Origin: Lycium barbarum
Lineage: Eukaryota; Streptophyta; Magnoliopsida; Solanales; Solanaceae
Direction: 5' to 3'
Assembly (NCBI RefSeq): GCF_019175385.1
Contig: NC_083348.1
Span: 50,366,950 to 50,430,949, forward strand
Length of the DNA: 64,000 nt
The notes below the pieces were generated by a model. It did not search any database and was not told where the DNA came from. It worked only from the letters and a program-made list of their open reading frames with translations. A program made the translations under genes and the position numbers. Below, one piece after another: positions 44,868 to 58,137 of the stretch (positions within the stretch are counted from its first letter, which is position 1; every line of letters starts with the position of its first letter).

Positions 44868-47800
44868 TCCGTCCCCCCTTTGGAACATTCGTCCTCGAAT
44901 GTTAAACTAATTCTACACTTCCAATACTTCCTTAAATGTTCATTTACTGAATTATTCCCTGCACATGCCTCCTTCATTGGTCGATCCCTTCAGTTTATTA
45001 TAACGCATTCCAGATCTCTAAGTAACCATTCCCATAATATTTGTTCTTGCTCTTGCCTCTCGAGGTGATAATTCCACGCCGTTGTCTTTACTCTCCTTTT
45101 CATTTCGCAGTTGGTTGACGATTGTATTACGAGTTCTTCCGCTGAAATCTTACTCTCTCCTGGTGCATGTAGTCTTAACTCGACTCTTTCTTCTTCCATA
45201 GTTACTCCTTTAAGACGTAGACGTCCCTCATTGATTTATTAGTCTTTACAATCCCTGGAGTATTTCATGCCTCTGGTAACCTGTAAACCCTTCGCAGACT
45301 CTATGAATAAGACGAAATTTCCCTTGGTGTAACATTATTTTGCTTCAATAACCTTACGTTACTCTGTGTTAGTCCAAACTCTAGAATCTTCAGCATCATG
45401 TATCACTTCTCGACTTTCAATGTCACTTTACCTTTTAGCTCTTAATCTCGATCCTTAGAGTTTGCTATCAAGTAGCGCTAGAGTTCCCTCATTTTATAAC
45501 TTCACGTAGCCGCTCTGTGATCTGTCTATTATTAACTAGTATAATTCTGAGGGAATTTCTTTTGATTTGACATATAAATTCACTGTCATTCAGCAACCAG
45601 TGACCCGCTTGTTCTAATCGTCTCGGTAAGTTTGCTTCGAACCATTTTACACCTTTCCTTGATGTACCCAAAATATCATAACTGCCTTGCTATTACTGAA
45701 TCCTTACTCTTATTATCAAGTACTCACTTGGTCTCATTCTTAGCATACAAATATTTCGTAGATTGCATAACTATTCTTGTACCACTCGTATCAAGTATAT
45801 CCAATCTTAATCATAGTCTTTCCTTCTCCTGGTTCATTCTGCTTTAGGTATCTTATTTGTACTAAAACTCAGTTGCTGTGTATCTTGTCATACTCCTTTT
45901 CTTTCCTTTATTCACCATTCAATTTTCTCATATTCTATTATAGGAGATTTCCTATCCCTCCTCCTTTGCTATTTATAAGTCGCAATATCATTAGCGCACA
46001 ACTCTATTGCCGACACCTTAGCCTATAATCTAGTATAGCATTGCTATCTTTTATAAAATCTCTTAAGTTACTCGCTACCATTCTTCTGTCGTACTCTTTC
46101 TTTTTACAAGCACCCACTTTCTAATGTCATATCATATAAGATCTTTACAAATGATCCTCGGTTTTGTCTCAAATACCATCCTGGCTTCTATCCGTTCATT
46201 GCTGGCCTCCAGGTCTTACTAACTTGTTTCAGCAAGGGATCTCAATTGAAATTTAAGCATCTATATCAAATATATTTCAGTGTCAATTGTTTCCATCTCA
46301 CACCTGCATTTTCTCGCCCGCTTCCCCCCTTTAGGGTGTACTTATACCATTATCTATATATATTCCGCTCTATGTCCCTATTTCCAATCTCAAATTCACC
46401 CAATCTTTTTTTTTTCAATTCACTTAGTATACTGCACCATACCCACGTCTTTCTTTATAATTTATAACTTTGATTATCCACGTACGAAACCTTCTCGAAA
46501 TCTCGAAGCGACGAGAACCTTTCTATGTATAGTACAAAATCTCATCTGATAATCCGTAATCGAGTAATCCAACCAATGTAGCAACTCATCCAGCGCCACA
46601 TTCCACTTACTCCATTCAATAATTATTTAGTACTTGTAGTCATTCCAAATTCTCAATTGGGTAGCACTTATTTTCCAATGATAAGTGTCCAAATCTTTCT
46701 TGTAACATTATCTTTATCCCAACATGTATCATATGTTTCCTCTAATAAATTCACAATACATCGTTTGTTCTTCAAACCTACAGTCCTTGTCCTTTAAGGA
46801 TTTCACTGTTTTCAAGGTGAAGTCATACACACGCAGTACTCCTTTATGCCTTGTGCTCTTTTACCCTTGTTGTGTACACAGTACCGACTTCTAACTTACT
46901 CAAAATCATATCGAGTTCATCTTAATGACAGTCTTATCTTATCACCTTGTTGTCGTACTACACCTTTAAGTTCATAGCTATATATTTCCCTTTTGTTCTA
47001 TACTCGTACTCAATTAATCATGTCTATCTTAGGTGTTTCCTTTAGAACTCCTTTTATTTCTCCAGTCTATGTCCATCTTTTATTCTGTGCCCAAGAATTC
47101 TCATGCTACCCCCGTATCCTTCGGAAACCACTACTCCTGCATAATCCCTTTTTCTTTTTCAAAGTGTATTCTGTTCATCCCTATTTGTTCTTATCATCCC
47201 AATCATTTTCTGGCACTCATTCTGCTTCGTTGCTCATCTCTTTATAGTTTAGTCCTTCATTGTTCCGCCACTTATTATTACTCGTGTCCTTGGCTATACA
47301 TGTCATAACCTATTACTGCACTATTATCTCGCTCGCTTCTTTCTTATTTCCTTCTTTTAATTAACTTTTTCTTTTCTTGTGCTCGCTTTCATTTCCGTTA
47401 TCGCATAATCTCTATTTCGAACTTTCCCTTAAAAACTTTATAGGTCTTTCCCATTCGTCCTATACCTTGCCTTTCCATTTCACATTTGCCTTTACACTTT
47501 AATCACATAGATCACGTCATATCTTTTAGTCACTTCCTCGCTAGGCTTTACTCATTTTCATCATCATCCTTATTATATTCACATTATCTCCTATTCGTAA
47601 TCAATCCTATAGTGTAACACTTCTTAATCTTAAAGATTCACGATTCTCACTATGGTTTAGTTTCACTCCGTGGAGTAGGCGTACTTAACCTTTTTCCCTT
47701 TCTAATTAATCTTAACCTCAATACCTCACAAGCCATCTTACCAATACATTCATATTTGTCACGATTCTTCTTCCTCTGTACCCTTGTCTCAATCATACTG

Positions 47801-49257
47801 TTATTTCTTCTAACTATAAACTCGTCGTAACTTATCCCTACTTGTCAATTCAGTGATACCTCAATAAAATATAATGCTCTATTATGATTTGCCAGCCTTT
47901 TCTAGATCATCTCTTAGTATCTCAAGCCCTTCCAAATTATCCAAGCATTTCATCAACAACACATAAAACACATGATCTAAGACAGCCCACAAGTTCGAAT
48001 TTTCCTTCTACAAATTCCATCTCCAATTAGTTGATTAAGAACTAATAAACTCAAGGACATAAAGATACGATGAAATGTTACCTCAAGAACACCAGAACGT
48101 TCCAACTCCAAGATTACGTTACCATGAAGCATCTTCCAAAACCACCACAAGAAGAAGAACTAGAATCCGACAAGCACCACGGGACTTTCTAATGCTTGAT
48201 TGACATAGTTTACCTCCAGATTTGTTCTTGGGTCATGAACGAACTATTTAATTCATAAACTACTTGCTATATGCTTTGTACTCTTCAAATAAAAGTGAAA
48301 CTTAATTGCTGGACGTTTTTGCTCTTCAACATGAGCTTTTTCTAAGGTAAAATGTGGTTGGAAAGTATTCTGGTCCGTTCAAATGAATTCCAAACTTTGC
48401 TGCTCATATTTGCTTCTTTGAAATAAAATTTCCCAAATAAGAATGATGCCTCTTACGGATGACATGGAGGGTATCTCTTAAAGTTTTAATCCAACATGAT
48501 AAATTTACCATATCGATATCGACCTCATAATTACTATTACTATCAATTCAATCATTAACTTTATTTCTCGAAGTCAGACGTACTTGCAACTTAGTCAAAT
48601 CTTATCATTGTTGTTGACATGACCTTTCAAGACTTTTTATGAACTTATATCTCATCCTATTTTTATTTCTAGGAAAATTTTGGCAGAGTTTCCTCTGTAT
48701 TTCTTACAATCCCAAAACCCGCACGCAGGAAATACCAACAATGCCTCACAAGGCCAACATATATACGTATATATTATATCATATAATAGCCACACAGGGC
48801 TCCCAGTCTCAAGTAAAAGTATAAAGATGTCGAAACTTATGTAATATATCACACCTCGAGACGTACTTGATCCTTTAGCGATCTGTCCTGTTCTACCTTC
48901 CTATCCACCTTCCTTTTCATCCTTCAACTTTACATTTCAATCATACTTCAATATTCTTACCGTATCCGACATGCATCTTTCGCACAGTTACTGACCTGTG
49001 TACTTTGTAACCTCTAATATCATCAATCACTTTCTTCTATCGATGCCGTTCTTCAGCTGAAATCAAGGGTTAGTATAAGGAATTTCATTTCCTATGGCTG
49101 GGCTCTATCGCACGATCTTAGAAATGAAAGAAAGGTAACATCCTAAATGTCCTGTAGCTTCCTGTTTATAGATGTGGTGCACAACACACCGATAAACAAG
49201 ACTCTACTAGACACGGCCTGTAGACACTCCGATGATGAACTGCTCCGATACCACTTT
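44868..49257 (-). mobile_element. Element E internal region, non-coding
   Basis: On the minus strand it runs from the PBS (49242-49253, one mismatch: TGGTATCGGAGC) through the conserved leader (about 49060-49241) to a perfect AACATTCG/CGAATGTT hairpin (44884-44903) and a polypurine tract (44868-44880). The 4.4 kb hold no gag or pol motif in six frames; it is homologous to the D internal region. A LARD-like cargo of unknown content, including an LTR-like block (48640-48850). Confidence 0.85.
49242..49253 (-). other. Primer binding site, element E
   Basis: Reverse complement reads TGGTATCGGAGC, one mismatch from the initiator tRNA-Met complement. Confidence 0.88.
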
Positions 49258-49422
49258 TGTCACGACCCAACCCCATGGGCCATGACTAGTGCTCGAACTG
49301 GACACTCGTATACGTACCTGCTAAATATAGTCAAACCGAATCTATGAAACATATGGAAACTTGCATAAGAACTCCAAAGGTTCATAACGTCATTATATAT
49401 ATACATACTCGGATAACCTGTC
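49258..49422 (-). mobile_element. Element E 5' LTR, left fragment
   Basis: Matches 42069-42235, then is broken by the plus-strand F LTR. The remainder of this LTR is at 52386-52709. Confidence 0.9.
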
Positions 49423-52350
49423 TGTTATGTCCCGTGTTTTCGCATAATTGGAAATCGAGAAATAATTAAGACTTGTGTGTTATGAGGAAATATTTTGATT
49501 CTAGTTGATATGACGATGTTGGTTATGAAATCATTGGTGCTAAAACATTGGGGAAGGCCGAGGGTAAATTTGAAATTTCAGAAATTAGTTTCGGGAATTA
49601 CAAAACGGGATTTTTATCGAATTGGGCCAAGAAAAATTGGAACAAAAAAAAATTTTGAGCCCAAGTGTCAAAGGGTAGCCGGCCAAGGCTTGGCCCAAGA
49701 TCCATTTTAAGTGGTCATGTGATTATCACATGACCCTTGATCATGATATATATCCATAACTCCTTTGGAATTTTCAAGAAAGTGAATCAAAACAAAAAAA
49801 CAAAATATATAAGAAAGCACCTCAAAAACCACTCGGCCGAAACCTCTTCAAGAACAAAAAAAAAAATCCTAGCTTTTGTTTGTGGCTCAAAGATCTTTGT
49901 TTTCCCATATTTGTAGAGTCCTCAAGACGCTCTCCGACGGGATACAATTAGTTTGGTGAAAGGAGCGCGTTTGCGGCAAGTCGGAAATTCAAGTAAAGGT
50001 ATGAATTTTGCTATTCTAATGTTATGGAATTGGTATGAATGTGTTAGGGATGGAGAATAGACGAGAATCCCGTAGTTTTGATGTGTGTGCAAAGCCGTGT
50101 GTGTGTTTGTGTTTGGTGTTGTAGCCGTGACCTATGGGAAGTGCAAAGCCATGTGAATTTAATCTTGTGTGGTTGTTTGTTGCGTTGTTGTGACCTTTAT
50201 AACGTAAATGAATGTTTAATGAATCGAATTGGTGTTGGAAAATGATTTCGGAACATTATGGGAAAGTATATACCTTTGGTATATTTGTATATATCATTGT
50301 ATATCCATGATATTAAGGCTTTAAATATGACTTATGGTCGTTGTTAATGAATTCGGAATGAAATAATGCAAGTTAGTATGTTCGTCGGAATTGTTGACGT
50401 TTTGAAAGGAATATGGAAAGTGACGAACTTCTTGAATTTATGTATAATGTTGGAACATAATTGGGATGTGATTGAATAATCTTGAATGATTGAATGAATA
50501 CAATAATGTGGACATAAGTTTGGAATTGTGAAGTTTGAATGAAAGTTGCCAACTTTTATAGTAAAGAAGAATATTGATGTTAGAATGATTTAGTTGTGGT
50601 TTATGTTGTTTGTGACGTTTGGGTTGTTGTTGTTGATGTTTATTGAGCCGAGCTAAGTCTCGGGGGTGTTAGATATATAGGGGAAGTGCTGCCAAAATTT
50701 CGGAAGGCAGAAATGAAGTTAATGGAATTTTTAAGCTTAAGAATCTCTAATAGGTAACTTTGACCATTTGCAGATTCTGGACGAAATGGGATTTGATTTT
50801 GGGGTGAGCATAAGACGTTTCTAAGGTATGTAAAGCTTCCCACTTCTTCCTTTGGCATGTCTTAGTATGTTAGGTTGATATCGGAACCCCGGGAGCAATT
50901 CTGCTCCTCGAAATCCGATCTAGAAAATGGCTACTATTCATTCAATTCAATTGAAGCCTAATGTTCCTATTTTGGCTAGAAAGCAATCAAACGTCCGAAA
51001 CTTATGCAAATGCAATCGGATTACTTTGAAATCTTTATGTATGATCTTATAGACCCGAAATGTTCATAAATTATGTTCGCCACCTCGACTTGACCCGGGG
51101 TGGGCCCGCTAACCCCGAGATGCCTTATTTGTCCTACTAGGCTCTCTTTTTGGATAAGCTTCGACAAAGAATCTTCGATTTTGAAATTGTCATCTATGAA
51201 ATAATGTTCGGAACACTATGATGTAACAAACTATGTTTTGAGCCATACGTACCACTTTGGAAACATTTTGTGAAATGAACTTTCGTACCAACTAATTATT
51301 TGACTATTTTGGTTAATGAACTGACTTATGAAGTAATCAAGTTTTGAAAGGCCATTTTGATATACAAATTGCATTGTTTGCTCACGACTCCGCTCGTGCC
51401 TTATTACGATTTCGTTCACCGGTTCCCGGGCCGGTTATGATTCGTGCGCTCTATGATGATTCGGCCGTATGCTGTGTTACGGTTCCCCGAGGCCTCGCCA
51501 TAGGGTCGGGTTCCGTTTGGAGTTATGCTGTGATATGGCTGTGGTGTGATACGCTCATATGTGTGTGTTCGGGGATGTACGGAGATTTGAACCTTCTGGT
51601 GTTATGCTGTGTGTGGCACCAGCGTCGGAGTGGTGACCACGTTCCTGAGCTTTGCATGATTCTGTTTGCATTATGTATATATGATTTTGATAAACATTTT
51701 GATATACTGTTCGGCATTTCTCTCTTTTGTATTCTGTTTGCTTTCAGTTGTGGCCTATATTTTTGTACTCCATGCTTTACATACTCAGTACATCTTTCGT
51801 ACTGACCCCCTTTCTTCGGGGGCTGCGTTTCATGCCCGCAGGTACAGACGCCGGTGATCCACCACTGTAGGCTCCACTTCTGCTATTTCGGAGTACTCCC
51901 TTGATTCGGAGTCCACTTTTGGTATATATATATCTTCTGCCATGTATATATTTCTGCATATCTGACTATTTGGGTACGGCGGGGCCCTGTCCCGTCATAT
52001 GATTCTGTCAGTCAGTTAGAGGTCTGTGGACATGTTTGTGGGTTATGGTCAGTCTGTATGCTTATGTGTATATGTTGTTTGGGCGATCCCATACGCCGAG
52101 GTAGCCGGTCCGCATATGTTTGTGCATTGCTTTGATTAGCCCTGTGTGGCCTCTGTTGGTGTTTGCTGTGTACAGGGTTATTCTGGTTAGTCTGAAAAAC
52201 AAAGGAAACTCTGCCGAAAATTTTCTGGAAATTATCTGTATTTGGAATATAGCCTTGTCGGCTTCTGCTATACATTTGAATACGTTTGATAGATGGGTTT
52301 GGGTGCCCAGATCGGGCACTAGTCACGGCCTACGGGGTTGGGTCGTGACA
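49423..52350 (+). mobile_element. F-family LTR (2928 bp) inside element E
   Basis: TGTTATGTCCCG start, GGGTCGTGACA end, followed by a PBS at 52355-52366. Contains the palindrome-type module near 50683-50706, TTTGCAG at 50768-50774, donor-like 50826, TACTGAC 51800 and CAG 51839-51841. Only about 35 bases of internal sequence follow, so it is the 5' LTR of an element whose rest was deleted. Confidence 0.92.
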
Positions 52351-52385
52351 AAAGTGGTATCAGAGCAGTTTGTCCTCGGAGTGTC
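52351..52385 (+). mobile_element. F internal stub with PBS
   Basis: TGGTATCAGAGC at 52355-52366 and the first bases of the conserved leader (CAGTTTGTCCTCGGAGTGTC), ending abruptly in E LTR sequence. Confidence 0.85.
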
Positions 52386-52709
52386 TAAAAACATGCTTTT
52401 GGAGGGCTTACACTTGGATTTGGCTCAAGGGTCCTTCTTGAGTTGTGTTTAACTTCACATATATTTTTCATATAACTTATCATATGTCCTTTATAAAAAT
52501 CCCATCATGTGGGCCCCACCTCAGCTTACGGTTACGAGGGCTATATATCCTTTAACGTATTATTGCAATCATATTGTACGAATTCCAAATATCATACTCA
52601 TGCTACTACAATAGAATTTCATTCTTTATACTTGTGATATTTGCTCCTCCTCGAGCTCATATTAAGCCGTCTGTAGCCTTAGTAACTCAAAATTTTCTGG
52701 GGTGTAACA
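52386..52709 (-). mobile_element. Element E 5' LTR, right fragment
   Basis: Matches 44545-44867 and ends GGGGTGTAACA. About 2.3 kb of the LTR between this and the left fragment is missing, replaced by F. Confidence 0.9.
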
Positions 52710-53241
52710 GTGATACCTTTCTTTATTACTTGTTTGCATATGATGACATTCTTGAGCATATAGGGAGTGCATCTTATGTGGGAGAAGGCTCTTATGATCT
52801 AGCCGATTGTGTTCTTGACCATACTAGATGGATGTTCGTCCCATTTGATCCAGGTGCCACCTTGTGTGATTTGAAAGCACTATCTTGGAGGAGTCCTTGT
52901 TTGAAAAATGAGAGTGTTCTTGTTTGGATATTATGCTACATGTCAAATAGAACCAATGTCGAGTTGCATACTTTGTATTTTGAATCCATTGGTTTTATTA
53001 CTCAATCCTTATGTCATGAACCTTGGAGGAATCAACCTTTTGATACCTCATGTGTGCAAATGTTAGTCATGATTGTCATAGATGTGTGGTTGTACCACAA
53101 GTTTGTTCATCCTTGGCATGAATATGTGATTATTGCGTTGTGTGCTAACCCTCAATCCTTGAGGAGTATGTTTTTGTTTGTCTCCCTTATGGTTTTGCAA
53201 GGTTTAGATTCGAGGATGAAACCTTTTCAAGAAAGGGAGAA
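52710..53241 (+). pseudogene. Element G 3' ORF, part after the E insertion
   Basis: Reads on in frame from the interrupted ORF: DTFLYYLFAYDDILEHIGSA, then DLADCVLDHTRWMFVPFD and VLQGLDSRMKPFQERE at the polypurine tract; the frame runs into the LTR up to 53398. Aromatic- and Cys-rich with no recognised domain. Like H ORF2 it ends in a motif resembling the pol C-terminus of gypsy elements. Confidence 0.55.
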
Positions 53242-53778
53242 TGATGCAAGCCGAGTTGCCTCAAGGACACTTAAAGGACCGTCTCGTGGAGCCAAAGTTT
53301 GGAGATGGAAGAGCATTAAAGTGGCCAACGAGCAAGGACGGCTATGTTTGCAAGAGGCCACATTCGCAAATTCAAGATTTCCATCTCCACAAGACTAGCC
53401 AAACAAGGCCCTTGCCTCATTAATGGCATTTATGTAATAATTGGGTCTTCTATTATTTAGTTAGTATAAATTGCTAGTCTTTTATTTCATTAGGGGCTTT
53501 TTTTTTATGAATTGATGAATATTTGAGTGTTTTAGGGTTATCTCTAGAGAGAGGCCTTTGGTAGGCTCTTGTTGATTATTGATTGTGAGAGGATTGGTTG
53601 CTTGGGAATTCAATTCCCTTGAGGTCATCCTAAGAGGTTGGTGCTATCTAGAGTGTAATTAGGAGGTCTTAGTTATTGAAGAACCTTGGTTGCCTAATTG
53701 TGCCTATTTTTGTGTCAATCTATCTATCCTTACTTTTCTTGTTTATTTTCTCATTTCCGTGTATCCGTTATTGTATCA
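53242..53778 (+). mobile_element. Element G 3' LTR (537 bp)
   Basis: Begins TGATGCAAGCC after AAGAAAGGGAGAA, ends TTGTATCA, followed by the GGTTA duplication. About 90 bp shorter than the 5' LTR. Confidence 0.92.
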
Positions 53779-54534
53779 GGTTAGCTTCACATACCTTTGA
53801 CGTTTAATTTGTGATTCGATAGGTATACGCTGCCCGAAGTACCTCAACCTATAATAAGATGTCAAGACTATGGTTAAGCTACGGAAAGGCTTAAAACGTA
53901 TTTCAAACTTAGTAACTTCTTTCTAGAAAATTGGGCAGCATTTCCCCTATATCGTTCACTTCCCTCACATTCAAACCAACCCTAAAACAACCAGAATAAC
54001 ACCAACAATAACACGTCTCAATTACCAAATCAAGAACTCCTCGAAACAGTCCGCACCACACACACAACGTGCCAAATCAGTCCACACACCGCAACATTCA
54101 ACAATAATCAACATAACAACCACGACATATTCAAGTTATTTCTAATGATCTGTAGCCACAACAATAACCATAACTATTATCCATATGTAAGTAAATTCCA
54201 TCAGCGACCTAACAACAACATGCCCCAAACAGCCCATCAACTACAACAACACAGATACTTAATCATAACTACACTTTTAATCTTTCAACTCAACAAGAAC
54301 AGCCCTACCCAATTACCATACCACAACGCCCAACAATAACCTACCAATATAGTATTTATAATCGTTTCTATCATGAAAAGAAGTGAATACATACCGTAGA
54401 CAAGAACAAGCCAATTCTGCCTGGGTTTCCAATAATCACGACACCACATGATCGGAATGAGATACGAGGTTACCACTCACTCCTTCTTCCTCAAATCAAC
54501 ACTAACGTTGCTGCCCTATCCCATAGGAACAAAG
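53779..54534 (-). mobile_element. D element 3' LTR, segment 2
   Basis: Continues the D LTR from 32022; 53779-54160 matches 63651-64000. Contains the reverse donor-like site (53793-53794) and GGCAGCATTTCCCC at 53937. Interrupted at 54534 by solo LTR L. Confidence 0.88.
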
Positions 54535-57396
54535 TGTTACACCCCGGAAAGTTTGCGTCACCAAGACTGTCGGCGGCTTAGTAGGAGCTCAAGGGAGAGC
54601 AGAGTTATACAAGAATTTGGGATGAAGATTGTATTATCTGCATATAAGAGTATTCATGTGACATTCGGAGATCGTATGGAATAAATCAGTTAACAAGTTA
54701 CCTGATAATATCCCTCGTAACCATAAGTTAAGGTGGGGCCCACATGTAGGGATTTTATAAAGGGCATATGAAGAGATATATGGGTATTACATGTGAAGTT
54801 GAGCAAGTCCTAAGAAGGACCCATAAGCCAAAAACGAGTGTAAGCCCTCCAAAAGGACGTTTAAGAAAATGTTTTCGGGTGATCTGACTTCGAGGGGCCA
54901 AAACGGTATTATAGGTTTGGCATTTGGGAAACCTCCCAGAATAAAAGTTGTAGATAATTGAAATATATTTCCAACCATAGTTCGTGGGTTCACAGGAGAC
55001 ATCGGGATAAGGAAATATGGACATTTTAAGGCAGACAGGTCAGTCGGCCAGGCCCAACCCGAGCCCAACCGGGTCAGGCCCATTACCCACACCTTTTTAA
55101 GTGAAATTTCAGCCTTATCTCCTCATTTTTCATACCAAAACACCCAGAAAAGTTTGGAGAAAAAGAGAGAGGAGAGCCTAGAGAGAAAAATCAATTTTGA
55201 CCAAAATCTGAGCCCCGAATTCCGAAGCCCATGAAGAGAAAAGTGTCGTACGTCGTGTTGCCTTCAATTTGAGCTAAAAATAAACTAAGAAGAAGAGGGT
55301 GGACGTGGTGGCTTCACACTTGAGGTAAGATTAAGGTTCCTTTTCATTGTTAACAAGTTTATTCAGAGTTTTAATGGATTAGAACGGAGAGAATAGTGTG
55401 ATGAATTCGTTTGTTGGTGTTGCCGAATTATGGATTTAGGCTTGAAGAGAAATTTGGATAAAAATATATGTATTTATTTTGTAGGATGTTGAAGATGTTG
55501 TTATCAATGTTGTTGGAATTAATTTCGGCTTCCTTACGGAAATAAAGTTATTAATTAGTCGTATCGCAAATTGGTTGGTTGAGAAAATGGGAAAACAGTG
55601 TGTGGGCTGTTTTATGGCATATGTTGTGTTGGAAATGATGTTATTACTATGGGTATTGTTGTTGATGTTGTTGGTTATTGAATTGGAATTTCGACTAGGC
55701 ATATAAACAGGGGAGATGCTACCGAAATTTCGGCAGATTATAAATGAATTTATTTGAAGGACTAAGACAAACGTGTAATAATGAGTCTAATGATTTTGTA
55801 AATCTTCTTAAATGTATACTTGCGAGCTTGGACGAATAAGCGTAGCTAATAAGAAGTCAAACAGGTATGTAAGGCTTACCCTTTCTTTCTTTTGGCATGT
55901 CCTAGAGCTAAGTAAGTTATGATACGTATCTTGGGGTAACTCTATTCTTGATTCCGAGCTTGTTAATGATTCTTATTCACTTCTTGATATGAGTATACTT
56001 AGTATAGGTGAGCTTATTGTATGATTGAATAACAAGAAAATCATAAAGAGTTCTTGTTTTTTTTTAAAAAGATCTGTAAGTAGTAATGTCCCTAACTCTC
56101 GTAGATGGTCTCGGATTGTCTTGGAAATGTTCGTAGAGGTTTCTATAATGAATAACGTTCCTAACTTTCATATGCTAACTCGGATTGTTCATGGAGGTTT
56201 CTATAATGAATAATGTCCATAACTTTCTTATACTAACTCGGATTGACTTGAAACGTGTTTATAGTTTACTAATGATTTCGAGAAAAATTAGTTTTGTACT
56301 AAAGGAAACATAAAGTTGATTTTCAAAACTACTCCGAAGGGGGTGCGAGATTTTACTATTTCGTTTCATTTACGATTTATGTTTACACTCCAGAGCATTA
56401 TTTCTTTGTATTGATATTTGTGGATTAAGTTGTGTTGACGCCAACATTATTACCATGCCGGAAGCGGCATATCCGAAGGGGCCAACATTATTATTCTGCC
56501 GGAAGCGGCATGCCCGAAGGGGCCAACATTATTATTATGCCGGAAGCGGCATGCCCGAAAGGGCCAACATTATTGTTATGCCGGAAGCGGCATGCCCGAA
56601 GGGGCCAACATTATTATTATGCCGGAAGCGGCATGCCCGAAGGGGCCAACATTATTATTATGCCGGAAGCGGCATGCCCGAAGGGGCCATCATTATTATT
56701 ATGCCGGAAGCGGCATGCCCGAAGGGGCCATCATTGTTACTATGCCGGAAGCGGCTGTCCGAAGGGACTATTGTGATACTATATTCACATTGTGTATGCT
56801 AGAATTTGTGTAAGGTACTACATGGCACGGATTAAAATGCTGTTCCAGGTTACTCCCGGGTTGCTTTTAAACTGGTTTACTGTTACGCCTTTCCTTGTTT
56901 TTGATTCAGTAATGCTTTACATATTCAGTACATATTCCGTACTGACCCCCTTTCTTCGGGGGCTGCGTTTCATGCGACGCAGGTGTATACAGATGAGTGG
57001 ACGACATTGGATATAGGATGCTCCCATGCTACCAGCTGGATTGGCGAGCTCCATCTTAGTTCGGAGTGTTGCCAGGTCAAAGTACTTATGTTATGGTATT
57101 TGGTATATGTTAGAGACTTTCCAGACAATGTCCTGTGGATAGGGCGTCGAGAAGTACGAATCATTTGTAGATTTTAAAAAGAGTATGTATTTCAGATGAT
57201 TTCATTTGGTTTAAAGTACTTAATTGATTGAAAGTTTTCATAATCATTATAAAGATAATGATTTCTATGTGAAAAAGTTTCATGTTTTTAAAGGTTTTTG
57301 AAATGACAGGTTTTGATAGAGCGAATGTTTAAGGGTTCGCTCGACTCTGACGAGAGTCGGGTGCCCGTCATGCCCTGTCAAGATTAGGGTGTGAGA
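54535..57396 (+). mobile_element. L-family solo LTR (2862 bp)
   Basis: TGTTACACCCCGG start and GGGTGTGAGA end (terminal CA mutated to GA), flanked by CAAAG at 54530-54534 and 57397-57401. Contains GATGCTACC plus CCGAAATTTCGG near 55712-55733, donor-like 55865, a 41 bp minisatellite and TACTGAC/CAG at 56940-56982. Confidence 0.9.
56457..56775 (+). repeat. 41 bp minisatellite, eight units, with hairpin
   Basis: Units start 56457, 56498, 56539, 56580, 56621, 56662, 56703 and 56744. Each contains ATGCCG GAAG CGGCAT, a perfect 6 bp stem. All three forward frames are open, producing repetitive artefact ORFs. Confidence 0.92.
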
Positions 57397-57401
57397 CAAA
57401 G

Positions 57402-57707
57402 TCTCCAATTAAAGAGGGTAGGAAGGTTGCTGCTCACTTGATTAAGAAGAGGGCTGGAACCTTTTTTTTTTTTCCTATGAACAAGGCGAATTGAACATGC
57501 TACTTGTATCTAATTCAACAAGCAAATGAGACCTAAGATGTAGATAATATTGCTGCCTCCTTTGGAATTCTAGAACACCTACTAAAAATTACAATTTTCT
57601 TTCTTCCAAATACTTGAATCCTGGCCGTGAGCTACAAAGTAGCAGCCATGGCTGTTGATAATCTCTCTCTCAATTTAATTTGGAGAAGATGATATGAATG
57701 CATTAGT

Positions 57708-57758
<51 letters not shown>

Positions 57759-58137
57759 AGCTGTTCACTTGACACATGTCCTACTTTGGCATGTCATCAC
57801 ACATGCTCCAATCATAATTGTCCACATTTTCGTGGTGCCCACCTAATAATTCTGATCATGGTTAATTCTAACCATGGTTAATTCTGATCATGGGGCCTGC
57901 TTGATACACTAATTAGGCTAATTAATCATTAATCCCCACTTAATAATCTAATCATGGTTAGTTAATCCCTAATCTCCACTAATATTTCCACACTAATTGA
58001 AATTTACAAGCAAATCGTGCACTTATTAAAAATCGGGATTAAAAGGTCATTGTCTCATATCTCAAAAATAATCTTGTCCTTAAACTTATATCGATTAGCT
58101 TACGAATAATCCAACGTACAAAATACGGGATATAACA
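57402..58137 (-). mobile_element. D element 3' LTR, segment 3
   Basis: Last part of the split D LTR, ending CGGGATATAACA. Includes a TA tract (57712-57754) and a close match to 20190-20676. Confidence 0.88.

Noticed and set aside
44868..49257. Search for host genes or reverse transcriptase in the long E and D internal regions
   Set aside because: Only short unrelated open frames; no YxDD, DDE or zinc-finger motif, and frames are not shared between the homologous D and E regions.
51344..51805. 153-residue ORF in F LTR
   Set aside because: Overlaps conserved non-coding LTR modules (CCCGGGCCGGTTATG, TACTGAC) shared in other frames by other families.
56432..56813. Open frames of ~115 residues in three forward frames with repeated PEAACPKGP/CRKRHARRG
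   Set aside because: They come from the 41 bp minisatellite, which lacks stops in any forward frame; repetitive peptides in all frames argue against a gene.
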